Source of the DNA: Lachnospiraceae bacterium
GTDB lineage: Bacteria; Bacillota; Clostridia; Lachnospirales; Lachnospiraceae
DNA length: 64,000 nucleotides
Direction: 5' to 3'
Assembly (NCBI GenBank): GCA_030524525.1
Contig: JAUNGI010000002.1
Coordinates: forward strand, 1-64,000
Shown here: positions 1 to 8,950 of the stretch, piece after piece
Numbering within the stretch: the stretch's first letter is position 1
How the letters are laid out: each line of letters begins with the position of its first letter
Made by a program: the position numbers and the translations under genes
The notes under the pieces: generated by a model
What the model was told of the DNA's origin: nothing
Databases searched by the model: none
The model's input: only the letters and a program-made list of their open reading frames with translations

Positions 1-475
1 GAAGCCGACGGCGACCAACACGCCGAAGCCGACGGCGACCACGGCTCCGACGCCGACCTCCGGCGGGAATAAGGTGCCTGCGAACGCTTCCGAGGCGGAT
101 CTGCTGACCGCGCTTGTCTATACGGAATCGGGCGACGATTACGACGAGATGGTGGGAGTCGCCTGCGTCGTTATCAATCGGATGAACAAGACCGGCGACA
201 GCATGTACGACGTACTGTACGCCAAGGGACAGTTTGCGGTGGCCGCAAACGGCAGTCTGGCAAGCGCCTATGAAAAGTGGGTGAACAAGTCGTACGCAAG
301 CGGTACGGCATGGCGCTGGGAGCGCGCCAACAAGGCGGCGAAGCAGGTTCTCGCAAACGGAAGCGGGGATTTCGACTATCTGTTCTTCCGGATGTACAGC
401 CCTTACTATGAGAACTATTACGAGAAATCGGTCGTGATCGGAACGACGATTTTCCACAACGGCAAGAAAAAATAA
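1..475 (+). CDS. SleB-type cell wall hydrolase, C-terminal part (5' end outside window)
   Basis: The frame is open from base 2 and has no start inside the window, so this is the C-terminal part of a longer protein. It begins with a Lys-Pro-Thr-Ala linker (KPTATNTPKPTATTAPTPTS) typical of exported cell-surface proteins. A Hydrolase_2 (SleB/CwlJ) domain of about 130 residues follows: the segment EADLLTALVYTESGDDYDEM holds the catalytic-type Glu, and VACVVINRM matches the family's AVAxVilNRv signature. In this family the domain cleaves cortex or vegetative peptidoglycan. The low-complexity linker suggests a secreted or anchored enzyme, but the signal peptide is outside the window. A strong terminator follows. 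Confidence 0.8.
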   Translation, partial: KPTATNTPKPTATTAPTPTSGGNKVPANASEADLLTALVYTESGDDYDEMVGVACVVINRMNKTGDSMYDVLYAKGQFAVAANGSLASAYEKWVNKSYASGTAWRWERANKAAKQVLANGSGDFDYLFFRMYSPYYENYYEKSVVIGTTIFHNGKKK

Positions 476-515
476 CCCGCGGACGGGGCGAAAACCCCTT
501 GGGCACGAATAAAGC

Positions 516-564
516 AAAACGCCTGTGGCTACACTTTAAGCAAGTGTACGCAGGCGTTTTTTTT
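516..564 (+). terminator. Intrinsic terminator after cell wall hydrolase
   Basis: The arms AAAACGCCTG and CAGGCGTTTT enclose an inner stem TACACTT/AAGTGTA with loop TAAGC, followed by a run of eight or more T. The T-run is also the start of the first copy of the interspersed palindromic repeat. Confidence 0.9.
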
Positions 565-676
565 GTTCTATAGGAAACGCAGTTTCCTATAGAACAAAAA
601 CGCTCCGCGGGATCGCACTGCGGCGGAGCTGGGGATCGCACTGCGGCGGAGCTGGGGATCCGCACTGCGGCGGAGA
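560..676 (+). repeat. Interspersed palindromic repeat, copy A
   Basis: Two 19-nt arms, TTTTTGTTCTATAGGAAAC and its exact reverse complement, flank a 3-nt loop (560-600). A GC-rich tail CGCTCCGCGG follows, and then a 23-bp unit beginning GATCGCACTGCGGCGGAG. In this copy alone the unit is tandemly repeated almost three times (611-633, 634-656, 657-676, the last with one extra C). Related copies lie near 7529, 22897 and 44443. No coding potential is evident. It separates the hydrolase terminator from the enolase gene. Confidence 0.85.
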
Positions 677-721
677 GAAAAAACGGTTGGCTGCACAAAT
701 CATTTAGCAATGGAGGAGCTT

Positions 722-2074
722 ATGTACAAAAAAGTCTGCATTGAAGAAATCAAGGCGCGGGAAATTCTGGATTCCCGGGGAAATCCCACCGTGGAGGCGG
801 AGGTGATCCTGTGCGACGGCACGAAGGGCATCGCCAGCGTCCCGTCCGGAGCCTCGACGGGGCAGTACGAGGCGATGGAGCTGCGCGATCAGGAGGCGTC
901 CCGTTATCAGGGCAAGGGGGTCCGCAATGCGGTTCGCCACGCAAGGGAGGTGCTTGCCGCCCGGCTCGTGAAGAAAAATCCCCGGAACCAGATCCTGATC
1001 GACCGGACGATGTGTCAGGAGGACGGGACGGCAAGCAAGGCGCGGCTCGGAGCCAACGCGATCCTGAGCATTTCGCTTGCCAACGCGAAGGCGGCGGCAA
1101 AGACCTGCCATCTGCCTCTGTACCAGTATCTCGGCGGCTGCAACGCAAAGGTGCTGCCGGTTCCGATGATGAACGTTATCAACGGCGGAAAGCACGCGGA
1201 CAGCAGCCTGAACATCCAGGAGTTTATGCTCGTGCCGGTGGGAGCCGCCAGCTTTCAGGAGGCGCTCGAACACAGCACGGTCGTGTTCCATACGCTGGGA
1301 AAGCTTTTGAAGCAGGAAGGCTTTTCTACAGCAGTAGGTGACGAAGGGGGCTATGCTCCGAAGCTTTCCTCGGACGAGCAGGCGCTGGAATTTCTGGTCC
1401 GCGCCATTCGGACGGCGGGCTACGAGCCGGGCAGGGATTTCGGTATCGCCATGGACGCGGCTGCCACGGAAATGTATGAGGAGGCGGTCAAGCAGGGACG
1501 CAAGGGCGAGTATCTGTTTTGGAAGTCCGGCGAATACCGCAGCCGGGAAGAAATGGTGGCGTATTGGGACGGGCTGTGCAGCAAGTACCCGATCCTGTCC
1601 ATTGAAGACGGGCTGGCGGAGGAGGACTGGGACGGCTTCGCAATGCTGCACCAGTGCCTCGGCGACCGGGTGCAGCTGGTGGGCGACGACCTGTTCGTAA
1701 CGAACACGTCGCGGATCGCCGTCGGGCAGGAAAAGCTCTGCGCGAACGCCGTGCTGATCAAGGTCAATCAGATCGGCTCTCTGACCGAAACGCTCGACGC
1801 GATCCGCATGACGATGAACTTCGGCTGGAACGCGATCGTATCGCACCGCTCCGGAGAGACCGAGGATACCACGATCGCCGATCTGGCGGTCGCCACGAAC
1901 GCCGGGCAGATCAAGACCGGCGCGCCGTCCCGGACGGATCGGACCGCCAAATACAACCGGCTTCTGCGCATCGAGGAGGAACTGGGAGAGGCGGCGATCT
2001 ATCCGGGCTGGGACGCGTTCGCGAATCTGGATTCCCCGTGGAAGCCGGTACGCTGCGCAAATTCCGGGAATTAG
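722..2074 (+). CDS. eno: Enolase (phosphopyruvate hydratase)
   Basis: Enolase converts 2-phosphoglycerate to phosphoenolpyruvate in glycolysis. The 450-residue product has the expected N-terminus ([20 protein letters not shown]), the catalytic loop [15 protein letters not shown], the segment [20 protein letters not shown] with the active-site His, GDEGGYAPK, metal ligands in [11 protein letters not shown] and VGDDLFVTN, and the catalytic Lys in [13 protein letters not shown]. The C-terminal signature [17 protein letters not shown] is intact. ATG 722 was chosen because GGAGG lies 5 nt upstream; an in-frame ATG at 710 overlaps that site. The protein is slightly longer than the usual 430 residues because of a longer C-terminus. 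It stands alone, converging on the ATPase gene with a 10-bp gap and no visible terminator. Confidence 0.97.
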   Translation: MYKKVCIEEIKAREILDSRGNPTVEAEVILCDGTKGIASVPSGASTGQYEAMELRDQEASRYQGKGVRNAVRHAREVLAARLVKKNPRNQILIDRTMCQEDGTASKARLGANAILSISLANAKAAAKTCHLPLYQYLGGCNAKVLPVPMMNVINGGKHADSSLNIQEFMLVPVGAASFQEALEHSTVVFHTLGKLLKQEGFSTAVGDEGGYAPKLSSDEQALEFLVRAIRTAGYEPGRDFGIAMDAAATEMYEEAVKQGRKGEYLFWKSGEYRSREEMVAYWDGLCSKYPILSIEDGLAEEDWDGFAMLHQCLGDRVQLVGDDLFVTNTSRIAVGQEKLCANAVLIKVNQIGSLTETLDAIRMTMNFGWNAIVSHRSGETEDTTIADLAVATNAGQIKTGAPSRTDRTAKYNRLLRIEEELGEAAIYPGWDAFANLDSPWKPVRCANSGN

Positions 2075-2084
2075 GCGGGAGCCG

Positions 2085-4706
2085 TCAGCGGTCCGCCCCG
2101 TCCCGGAAAACGTGTTTTTCGATCTCCACGACCACGAGCGGGACGAGCGAGAGCAGGACGGTCGCCCGCAGAGCCTCTGCGGAAAGGGCGGTCACGGCGA
2201 ACACGCCGGCAAGCGCCGGGATCGAGACGATAACGAACTGCAGCGCGATCCCCGCAAGGATCGCAAAGGTTAAGAACGGATTTTCAAAAAGGCCGCTTGT
2301 GAACAACGAGCGGTCGTTTTTGATGTTCAGCGTGTGAACCAGCTCGGAAAGTCCCAGCACGAGGAAGCAGCAGGTCGTCCCGTGGAGCAGAAAGCCGAGG
2401 AAGGCGAGCATGCCGATCATGCAGCCCTCAAGGATCAGCCGGAACGTCCGTGCCCGGCTGAAGAGACTTGCGCCCGCAGGCTCCGGCTTCCGGTTCATGA
2501 TGCCCGGCTCCGGCGGCTCCAAGGCAAGCGCTATGGCGGGGAACGAGTCGGTCACAAGGTTGATCCACAAAAGCTGGATGGCGACGAGCGGGGAGGGCAG
2601 GCGGAACAGGATGCAGAGGACGATCAGCAGGATCTCTCCGGCGTTGCAGGAGAGCAGAAAGTGGATCGCCTTCCGGATATTGTCGTAAATGCCCCGCCCC
2701 TCGCGGACGGCGGAAATGATCGTGGCAAAGTTGTCGTCCATCAGGATCATGTCGGCGGCGCTCTTGGCGACGTCGGTTCCGGTAATGCCCATGGCGCAGC
2801 CGATATCGGCGCTTCGCAGCGCCGGGGCGTCGTTCACGCCGTCGCCGGTCATGGCGACCACCTCGCCCTGCGCCTGCAGCGCCTGCACGATGCGCACCTT
2901 ATGCTCGGGCTGAACGCGGGCGTAGACGCGGCATGTCTTTACGGTGCTTTGCAGCGTCTCGTCGTCCATGCGCGAGAGCATTGTGCCGGTCACGACGGAG
3001 CCGTTTCTGCCGATGCCGATCTCCGAGGCGATCGCCCTTGCCGTGTCCGGATGGTCGCCGGTGATCATGACCGTGGCGATGCCCGCCTGTTCGCATTCCG
3101 CCACCGCCTGCGCGCATTCGGGACGCGGCGGGTCCCAAAGCGCCACAAGACCCTGCAGGCTCAGCCTTCGGCAGAGCAGGCGGAACCGCGTCTCCTCGTC
3201 CTTCTCCCGCAGCGCCTGTTCGTATTCCTCTTGGCTTAGCTGCCGCGTGGCGACGGCAAGCACCCGAAGCGCCTGCTGCGCGTAGGTCTGGTTCTGCCGA
3301 AGCCAGCTCTGCGGACGGATCGGACGGAGGGAGCCGTCCTCGTAGGCATGGGTGGAATGCGCCAGCAGAACGTCCGGCGCGCCCTTGGCGATCAGCAGAC
3401 AGCCTCCGTCCGGCGTGCGCCCCACGACCAGCATACACTTTCGCGAGGATTGAAACGGCACCTCCAAAAGACGCCGGTACGGGAGCAGCCCCAGTTCGGA
3501 GGCGCTTTTTTCGGAGAGGCGTCCGGCAGCGGCGACGAGGGCGTTTTCCGTCGGCTCGCCGGTGGCGCCGTCGGAATTGCAGCAGAGGGCGGCGGAAAGC
3601 AGCAGCCGGGAGACCGCCTGCACGGCTTCGTCCTTCGGAAGCCGGTACGGATGTCTGGCGGCAAAGCAGGCGACGGCGGTCATGCGGTTCTGGGTCAGGG
3701 TCCCGGTCTTGTCGGTGCAGATGTAAGTGGCGGAGCCGAGCGTTTCGACCGCAGGGAGCTTTCGGATGACGGCGTTCTGCTTTGCCATGCGCTCCACGCC
3801 GATGCTGAGCATGATCGTTACGACGGCGGGAAGACCCTCCGGGATGGCGGCGACTGCCAGACTGACCGCGGTCATGAGCATCTGCACGGGCGGGCGCCCC
3901 TGCATCGTGCCCAGAACGAAGATGCCCGCGCAGATCAGCAGACAGACAAGACCGAGCGTTTTTCCGACCGAGGCGAGGCGCTTCTGCAGAGGCGTGGGCG
4001 GCGTTTCGCCGTTCATCAAATGTTTGGCGATCTTTCCGATCTCGGTCGAAAGCCCGGTGGCGGTCACCACCGCCGTGCCGTGCCCGTTTGCCACGACGCA
4101 GGAGGAAAACACGCAGTTGCTCCAATCCGCCGGCGGGGAGTCCTTTGCGGGCGTGCCGTGCGCGTCCTTTTCCGAGGGGACGGATTCGCCGGTCAGCGAA
4201 GCCTCCTGCACGGTCAGATTTACCGCGGTCAAAAGCCGCGCGTCCGCCGGAATGAATTGCCCGGTCTCAAGCAGAATAATATCGCCCGGAACCAGCTCGC
4301 TGCACGGGAGAAACTGCGTGCGTCCGTCGCGGACGACGCGGGTCTTCGGCGTGGAGAGCTTTTTGAGGGCGGCAAGCGAATGCTCGGCACGGGATTCCTG
4401 AAAAACCCCCAGAACGGCGTTGAGGACGATGATTGCCAGAATGATCGCGGGCTCCAGATAGTCCGGCTTTCCTTCCAAGCAGGAGACGGCGAAGCTCAGT
4501 CCGGCGGCGGCAAACAGAACGAAGATCATAAAATCGGCGAATTGTCCCAAAAAACGGAGGATGAGGGGCTTGCCGGGCGGCTCCGGCAGGGCGTTCGGCC
4601 CAACCTGCGAAAGACGCGCGGCGGCGTCCGCCCCGGTCAGACCCGCGTCCGGATCGGTGCCCAGCTCCTTCAGCAGGGCGGAAACAGGAATGTGATGATA
4701 GTCCAT
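2085..4706 (-). CDS. P-type cation-transporting ATPase (P2A, Ca2+-ATPase-like)
   Basis: This 873-residue integral membrane pump belongs to the SERCA/PMR1-like P2 group. In order it shows an N-terminal cation ATPase domain (LLKELGTDPDAGLTGADAAA), the actuator motif LTGES, the transmembrane ion-site helix IPEGLPAVVTIMLSIG, the phosphorylation motif DKTGTLTQN (Asp332), the nucleotide-domain motif TGDHPDTARAIA, the hinge TGDGVNDAPALRSADIG and a C-terminal membrane domain with LLWINLVTDSFPAIALALEP. These features indicate ATP-driven export of a divalent cation, probably Ca2+; specificity is inferred from family only. The start is the ATG preceded by GGAGGTG. A longer in-frame start exists 30 bases upstream but has no ribosome site. 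Confidence 0.93.
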   Translation of the reverse strand: MDYHHIPVSALLKELGTDPDAGLTGADAAARLSQVGPNALPEPPGKPLILRFLGQFADFMIFVLFAAAGLSFAVSCLEGKPDYLEPAIILAIIVLNAVLGVFQESRAEHSLAALKKLSTPKTRVVRDGRTQFLPCSELVPGDIILLETGQFIPADARLLTAVNLTVQEASLTGESVPSEKDAHGTPAKDSPPADWSNCVFSSCVVANGHGTAVVTATGLSTEIGKIAKHLMNGETPPTPLQKRLASVGKTLGLVCLLICAGIFVLGTMQGRPPVQMLMTAVSLAVAAIPEGLPAVVTIMLSIGVERMAKQNAVIRKLPAVETLGSATYICTDKTGTLTQNRMTAVACFAARHPYRLPKDEAVQAVSRLLLSAALCCNSDGATGEPTENALVAAAGRLSEKSASELGLLPYRRLLEVPFQSSRKCMLVVGRTPDGGCLLIAKGAPDVLLAHSTHAYEDGSLRPIRPQSWLRQNQTYAQQALRVLAVATRQLSQEEYEQALREKDEETRFRLLCRRLSLQGLVALWDPPRPECAQAVAECEQAGIATVMITGDHPDTARAIASEIGIGRNGSVVTGTMLSRMDDETLQSTVKTCRVYARVQPEHKVRIVQALQAQGEVVAMTGDGVNDAPALRSADIGCAMGITGTDVAKSAADMILMDDNFATIISAVREGRGIYDNIRKAIHFLLSCNAGEILLIVLCILFRLPSPLVAIQLLWINLVTDSFPAIALALEPPEPGIMNRKPEPAGASLFSRARTFRLILEGCMIGMLAFLGFLLHGTTCCFLVLGLSELVHTLNIKNDRSLFTSGLFENPFLTFAILAGIALQFVIVSIPALAGVFAVTALSAEALRATVLLSLVPLVVVEIEKHVFRDGADR

Positions 4707-4794
4707 AGAGCACCTCCAAGTCGCTTGTGGGTCCAAAAATACCGTTTGCCCCTATAGCCTATGAGAAAGAGATGAAAAAAATTCCGACTGCCTC

Positions 4795-4834
4795 TTGTTT
4801 CGTTGAGGCGATGGGATTATAATTACGGTATAAT
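4795..4834 (+). promoter_or_regulatory. Candidate sigma-A promoter(s) for pta
   Basis: TTGTTT (4795-4800) is separated by 17 bp from TATAAT (4818-4823). A second TATAAT lies at 4829-4834, with TTGAGG 20 bp upstream of it. The leader carries a perfect hairpin GTGCGCT/AGCGCAC (4873-4888) and a second TTACGGTATA stretch near 4893. Confidence 0.6.
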
Positions 4835-4928
4835 GTGCAAAACGCGCTGCGTTCCGCACTTCTGAAATTCGTGTGCGCTAAAGCGCACGCGCTTACGGTA
4901 TATTATTCGCAGGAAGGAGCAATGAATC

Positions 4929-5927
4929 ATGGGATTTATTGATAGCATTAAGGAAAGAGCAAAGCAGAACAAAAAAAGAATCGTACTGCCGGAGTCCATG
5001 GATCGCAGAACATGGGAGGCGGTCGCGCAGATCCTGAAGGAGGGCATTGCCGACGTGATCGTTCTCGGAACGCCGGAGGAGGTGGAGGCAAACAGTCAGG
5101 GACTGGAGGTCTCCGGAGCGACCGTGATCGACCCGCATACCGCGCCGGAGCTGGAGGACTACATAGAGAAGCTGGTGGAGCTTCGCAGAGCGAAGGGCAT
5201 GACCCCCGAGGAAGCAAAGAAGCTGCTGACGACGGATTATATGTACTATGCCTGCATGATGGTAAAGACGGGAGCCGCGGACGGCGTTGTTTCCGGCGCG
5301 TGCCATTCCACGGCGAACACGCTGCGCCCGTCGCTGCAGATCATCAAGACCAAACCGGGAACGAAGCTTGTGTCGGCATTCTTTATGATGGTCGTTCCGA
5401 ACTGCGAGTACGGCGAGGAGGGAACGTTCCTGTTTGCCGATTCCGGTCTGGAGCAGAATCCCGATCCGGAGAAGCTTGCGGCGATCGCGATCTCCTCTGC
5501 GGAATCGTTTGAGCTGCTGGTGCAGAAGCAGGCCAAGGTAGCGATGCTTTCGCATTCCACGAAGGGCAGCGCAAAGCACGCGGATGTGGATAAGGTGCTG
5601 GAGGCGACCCGCATTGCGAAGGAGCTTCGCCCGGACATCCTGCTGGACGGCGAGCTGCAGGCGGACGCCGCCATGGTTCCGAGCGTGGGCGCGTCCAAGG
5701 CGCCGGGCAGTCCGGTGGCCGGACAGGCAAACGTACTTGTATTTCCGGATCTGGACGCCGGAAATATCGGCTATAAGCTCGTACAGCGTCTGGCAAAGGC
5801 GGAGGCGTACGGTCCCGTTACGCAGGGCATTGCCGCACCGGTCAACGACCTGTCCCGGGGCTGCTGCGCAGAGGATATCGTAGGCGTCGTTGCCATCACC
5901 GCCGTACAGGCTTCGGTGATCGGCTGA
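4929..5927 (+). CDS. pta: Phosphate acetyltransferase
   Basis: Pta interconverts acetyl-CoA and acetyl phosphate; with the downstream acetate kinase it makes ATP from acetyl-CoA during fermentation. The 332-residue product is the short, single-domain clostridial form (PTA_PTB family). It begins FIDSIKERAKQNKKRIVLPE and carries GAADGVVSGACHSTANTLRP, the substrate-loop segment SHSTKGSAKHADVDKVLEAT, and the conserved C-terminal VFPDLDAGNIGYKLVQRLA and GPVTQGIAAPVNDLSRGC. An AAGGAG site precedes ATG 4929; an earlier ATG at 4922 runs into a stop after six codons. The gene lies 63 bp upstream of ackA, presumably as an operon. Confidence 0.97.
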   Translation: MGFIDSIKERAKQNKKRIVLPESMDRRTWEAVAQILKEGIADVIVLGTPEEVEANSQGLEVSGATVIDPHTAPELEDYIEKLVELRRAKGMTPEEAKKLLTTDYMYYACMMVKTGAADGVVSGACHSTANTLRPSLQIIKTKPGTKLVSAFFMMVVPNCEYGEEGTFLFADSGLEQNPDPEKLAAIAISSAESFELLVQKQAKVAMLSHSTKGSAKHADVDKVLEATRIAKELRPDILLDGELQADAAMVPSVGASKAPGSPVAGQANVLVFPDLDAGNIGYKLVQRLAKAEAYGPVTQGIAAPVNDLSRGCCAEDIVGVVAITAVQASVIG

Positions 5928-5990
5928 AAACGCACCGTTGCGCCCTTTGGCAGCGGAGCGGAAAGAATTTAATAGAACGGAGAGTTTATC

Positions 5991-7178
5991 ATGAAAGTCT
6001 TAGTCATTAACTGCGGAAGCAGTTCCCTGAAATATCAGCTGATCGACTCCGAATCGGAGCAGGCGCTTGCCGTCGGTCTGTGCGAGCGCATCGGAATCGA
6101 CGGACGGCTCAACCATACGCCCGCCGGCGGCGAGAAGGTGGTGCTTGAGATCTCCCTTCCCAACCATGAGGTGGCGATCAAGAGCGTGCTTGCGGCGCTG
6201 ACGGACGCTTCCCACGGCGTGATCGCTTCGCTGGAGGAGATCGGCGCGGTAGGGCACCGCGTGGTTCACGGCGGAGAGAAGTTCGCGTCTTCGGTCGTTA
6301 TTACGCCCGAGGTCATTTCCGCGATCGAAGAATGCAGCGAGCTTGCGCCTCTGCACAATCCCGCCAACCTGATCGGAATTCGCGCCTGCCTTGCGATCAT
6401 GCCGGGCGTGCCCGAGGTTGCGGTATTCGATACGGCGTTTCATCAGACCATGCCCAAGGAGGCGTATCTGTACGGGCTTCCGTATGAATATTACGAAAAA
6501 TATAAGGTTCGCCGCTACGGCTTCCACGGAACGAGCCACAGCTACGTTTCGAAGCGCGCGATGGAGGTGGGCGGTCTCGACCCGGAAAATTCCAAGATCG
6601 TTGTGTGCCATCTCGGCAACGGCGCGTCCGTGTCCGCCGTGCTGAACGGCAAGTCGGTGGATACGTCCATGGGACTGACGCCGCTGGAGGGACTGATCAT
6701 GGGGACGCGAAGCGGCGACATTGACCCTGCCATTATGGAATTTATTGCCGAGAAGGAAAATCTGACGCTGAGCGAAGTGATGAACGTTCTGAACAAGAAG
6801 TCCGGCGTATACGGCATGTCCGGTGTATCTTCGGATTTCCGTGACCTGGATGCGGCGGCGGAAGCCGGCAATCCCCATGCGAAGGACGCGGTTGCGACGT
6901 TCGCTTACCGCGTGGCGAAGTATGTGGGCGCCTATGCCGCAGCCATGAACGGCATTGACGGCATTGCGTTTACGGCGGGGCTCGGCGAGAACGACAAGAA
7001 GGTTCGGAAGCTGATCTGCGCGCACTTCGGTTATCTGGGCGTAGAGCTGGACGAGGAGAAGAACGCGGTTCGCGGTCGGGAGATCGTCATCAGCACTCCG
7101 GAAAGCCGGGTCAAGGTCATGGTCATTCCGACAAACGAGGAGCTGGCGATCGCGAGAGAGACCGTGGCGCTGATCTGA
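5991..7178 (+). CDS. ackA: Acetate kinase
   Basis: Acetate kinase transfers the phosphoryl group of acetyl phosphate to ADP, forming acetate and ATP. The 395-residue product matches family length. It has the N-terminal signature [28 protein letters not shown], the active-site region [36 protein letters not shown], and the ATPase-fold segments [10 protein letters not shown] and [17 protein letters not shown] 5991 follows ACGGAGAG. It is the second gene of the pta-ackA pair. Many clostridia place a DUF177 (yceD) gene next; here the next gene is rpmF under its own promoter. Confidence 0.98.
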   Translation: MKVLVINCGSSSLKYQLIDSESEQALAVGLCERIGIDGRLNHTPAGGEKVVLEISLPNHEVAIKSVLAALTDASHGVIASLEEIGAVGHRVVHGGEKFASSVVITPEVISAIEECSELAPLHNPANLIGIRACLAIMPGVPEVAVFDTAFHQTMPKEAYLYGLPYEYYEKYKVRRYGFHGTSHSYVSKRAMEVGGLDPENSKIVVCHLGNGASVSAVLNGKSVDTSMGLTPLEGLIMGTRSGDIDPAIMEFIAEKENLTLSEVMNVLNKKSGVYGMSGVSSDFRDLDAAAEAGNPHAKDAVATFAYRVAKYVGAYAAAMNGIDGIAFTAGLGENDKKVRKLICAHFGYLGVELDEEKNAVRGREIVISTPESRVKVMVIPTNEELAIARETVALI

Positions 7179-7210
7179 GCGCGCTTGGGGAAAAATAATT
7201 TTTTTTCTCG

Positions 7211-7239
7211 TTGACAAATGCCCTTTCAGCCCTTATAAT
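7211..7239 (+). promoter_or_regulatory. Sigma-A promoter of rpmF
   Basis: A consensus TTGACA (7211-7216) stands 17 bp upstream of a consensus TATAAT (7234-7239), about 65 bp before the rpmF start. The strength of this match fits a highly expressed ribosomal protein gene. Confidence 0.9.
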
Positions 7240-7302
7240 ACAACCATGCGCGTTTTGAGCGTTATGCAAGCTCAGACGAATTTGTTCAAGGAGGTGTAAA
7301 TC

Positions 7303-7488
7303 ATGGGAGCTATTTGCCCTAAGAACAAACATTCCAAGGCAAGACGCGACAGCCGGAGAGCAAACTGGAAGATGTCTGCCCCGAATCTTGTGAAGTGCAG
7401 CAAGTGCGGCGCGTTGATGATGCCTCACCGAGTATGCAAGGCTTGCCATTCTTATAACAAGAAGGAGATTCTGCCGGTAGCGGAATAA
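7303..7488 (+). CDS. rpmF: 50S ribosomal protein L32
   Basis: A 61-residue protein of the large ribosomal subunit. It has the L32 start MGAICPKNKHSKARRDSRRA and a zinc ribbon of two CxxC pairs (CSKC and CKAC) separated by a short loop, so this is the zinc-binding paralogue type. AAGGAGG lies 9 nt before the ATG. With its own consensus promoter and terminator it appears to be transcribed alone. The yceD and plsX genes that often flank rpmF are absent here. Confidence 0.97.
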   Translation: MGAICPKNKHSKARRDSRRANWKMSAPNLVKCSKCGALMMPHRVCKACHSYNKKEILPVAE

Positions 7489-7500
7489 TATGGAAGGTTC

Positions 7501-7533
7501 AAAAAGCTGTCACGCAACGTGACAGCTTTTTTT
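7501..7533 (+). terminator. Intrinsic terminator after rpmF
   Basis: A perfect 12-bp stem AAAGCTGTCACG/CGTGACAGCTTT has a CAA loop and is followed by a T-run. The T-run is also the start of repeat copy B. Confidence 0.95.
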
Positions 7534-7660
7534 GTTCTATAGGAAACTGCGTTCCTTATAGAACAAAAACGCTCCGCTGAGGATCGCACTGCGGCGGAAA
7601 GGAATTGTGTCGCCAGAGCGACCCGCCGCAGGCGGAGAATCTCGCGAGCGAGATTCTTTG
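7529..7660 (+). repeat. Interspersed palindromic repeat, copy B
   Basis: The left arm TTTTTGTTCTATAGGAAAC is followed by TGC and a slightly degenerate right arm GTTCCTTATAGAACAAAAA (7529-7569). The tail modules GCTCCGC, GGATCGCACTGCGGCGGA and TGTCGCCAGAGCGACC come next. The last module is a second inverted repeat, GAATCTCGCGAGCGAGATTC. It lies between the rpmF terminator and the end of the minus-strand exonuclease gene. Confidence 0.85.
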
Positions 7661-7689
7661 TTCTTTGTTTTCTGGAAGCAAAAGCGCCT

Positions 7690-8805
7690 TTATGCCATCT
7701 GCCTCAGCAGGCTGCGGATATACGCCCGCAGGTGTTCCGGCTGCCGTTCCAGAAGCTCCGGCTCAAAGTAGGAGACCGCCGCGTTGGGGGCGGTGCGAAA
7801 CGCCGGGGAAAAGACCGGTTCGGGCTGCGGAAGAAAGGAGCCTTCTTTTTTGCAGCGCGCCGTTTCCTTTGTGCAGCGGACCCGGTGCGTTCGGTCAACG
7901 CTGTCCGCCAGCGACTTGTAAATGCAGAGATCCTCCTCCGGAAGATACACATAGTCCCGGTAGTTCTCGTAATAGTAATACAATTTTCCGTGCGTCAGAG
8001 GGACGGTCAGAGCCGCTTGGGAGCGCTCGGCGCGGAGCCGTACGGAGATTTCCGAGTCGGGGACGCGCCACTCGCGTTCAAGGGAGCAGGGGAGAGGGCG
8101 GGAGAGCGTCAGCAGAAGCCGAACCTCCTGCTCGGAGCGCGTCAGCGTTTCGGTCTCGTACTCGCCCTGCAAAAGCCCGCAGACGGAGCTAAGGGACGAG
8201 ATGCGGACAAGCCCCTGCACATCCTCGCGGTTGTGCAGCAGAAGAAGCGAAAGCAGCTCCTGCGCCCGTTCCGGGGCAAAGCGTGACCGGCCCACATATT
8301 CGGCATAGTACGGGATCAGCGCGCCGCCGTCCAGCCGGTCTTCGCGTTCCATGCCGACCAGAGTCTCCAGCTGTTTCTGCCGGCGGCCGGGAAGCGAAAA
8401 CAGCGTTTTGAGCGGCGCAAGGAGCCGGTAATAGTCGAGCGTATCGCCGGTCTCCGGAAGCCCCGTCAGACCGTAGAGCCGCATACGCGCGGCAAGGAAC
8501 GGAAGGTCAAAGGTGGTTCCGTTGTAGTGACAAAGCCGTCCGTTTTCCGGTAGGGCGGCAAGAAAGGCGCGCAGAACCTGCGGCTCGTCGTCCGGAGTTT
8601 CCGCGAACCATTGGTGCAGCCGCCATTCTCCGGTCGGCTGTCCGGCGTTTGTAAGGGGCGTACAGCATCCGATCAGATAGACGAGACTCGTCTTGGGAGA
8701 GAGCCCGGTCGTTTCGATATCAAAAAAGACCGGAAGGCGCGCCGCGTCGGGAAAAGAAGCCGCCCCTTCGGCGTCGTCCCGAAAAATGAATTCCTGTGTC
8801 AGCAT
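7690..8805 (-). CDS. RNase H-like 3'-5' exonuclease domain protein (YprB family)
   Basis: This 371-residue protein has a DEDD-type exonuclease fold near the N-terminus: FFDIETTGLSPKTSLVYLIG contains the first two acidic metal ligands. LCHYNGTTFDLPFLAARM holds the exoII-type Asp, and LLHNREDVQGL near residue 215 the last Asp. This arrangement is that of the YprB/RNase_H_2 family, whose members are predicted nucleases without a fixed role. The C-terminal half (about 150 residues) has no motif I recognise. The start ATG at 8805 has GGGAGG upstream; a 30-codon longer frame lacks a ribosome site and reads into A/T-rich promoter-like DNA. The gene is alone on this strand. Confidence 0.8.
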   Translation of the reverse strand: MLTQEFIFRDDAEGAASFPDAARLPVFFDIETTGLSPKTSLVYLIGCCTPLTNAGQPTGEWRLHQWFAETPDDEPQVLRAFLAALPENGRLCHYNGTTFDLPFLAARMRLYGLTGLPETGDTLDYYRLLAPLKTLFSLPGRRQKQLETLVGMEREDRLDGGALIPYYAEYVGRSRFAPERAQELLSLLLLHNREDVQGLVRISSLSSVCGLLQGEYETETLTRSEQEVRLLLTLSRPLPCSLEREWRVPDSEISVRLRAERSQAALTVPLTHGKLYYYYENYRDYVYLPEEDLCIYKSLADSVDRTHRVRCTKETARCKKEGSFLPQPEPVFSPAFRTAPNAAVSYFEPELLERQPEHLRAYIRSLLRQMA

Positions 8806-8899
8806 CGTTCGCCCTCCCGCATTTCTTTTATTGTAATATATCACGCGGGCGACTTTCCGTAAAGCCGAAATCCCAAAAAAACCGAAAAAAAACAAATCT

Positions 8900-8928
8900 T
8901 TGACGCTGGGGGCAATCTATGGTATAGT
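8900..8928 (+). promoter_or_regulatory. Sigma-A promoter of cardiolipin synthase
   Basis: TTGACG (8900-8905) is followed after 17 bp by TATAGT (8923-8928), 22 bp before the chosen start codon. Confidence 0.8.
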
Positions 8929-8950
8929 GGAGATATCTATGGAGGAAGCT

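Noticed and set aside
560..600. Palindrome copy A as a second intrinsic terminator
   Set aside because: The stem is A/U-rich at its base, ends in A rather than U on the plus strand, and has a conserved tail shared with three other loci; a repeat family explains it better.
704..1846. Minus-strand frame of 380 codons opposite enolase
   Set aside because: Enolase on the plus strand has every catalytic motif; the antisense product has no family features.
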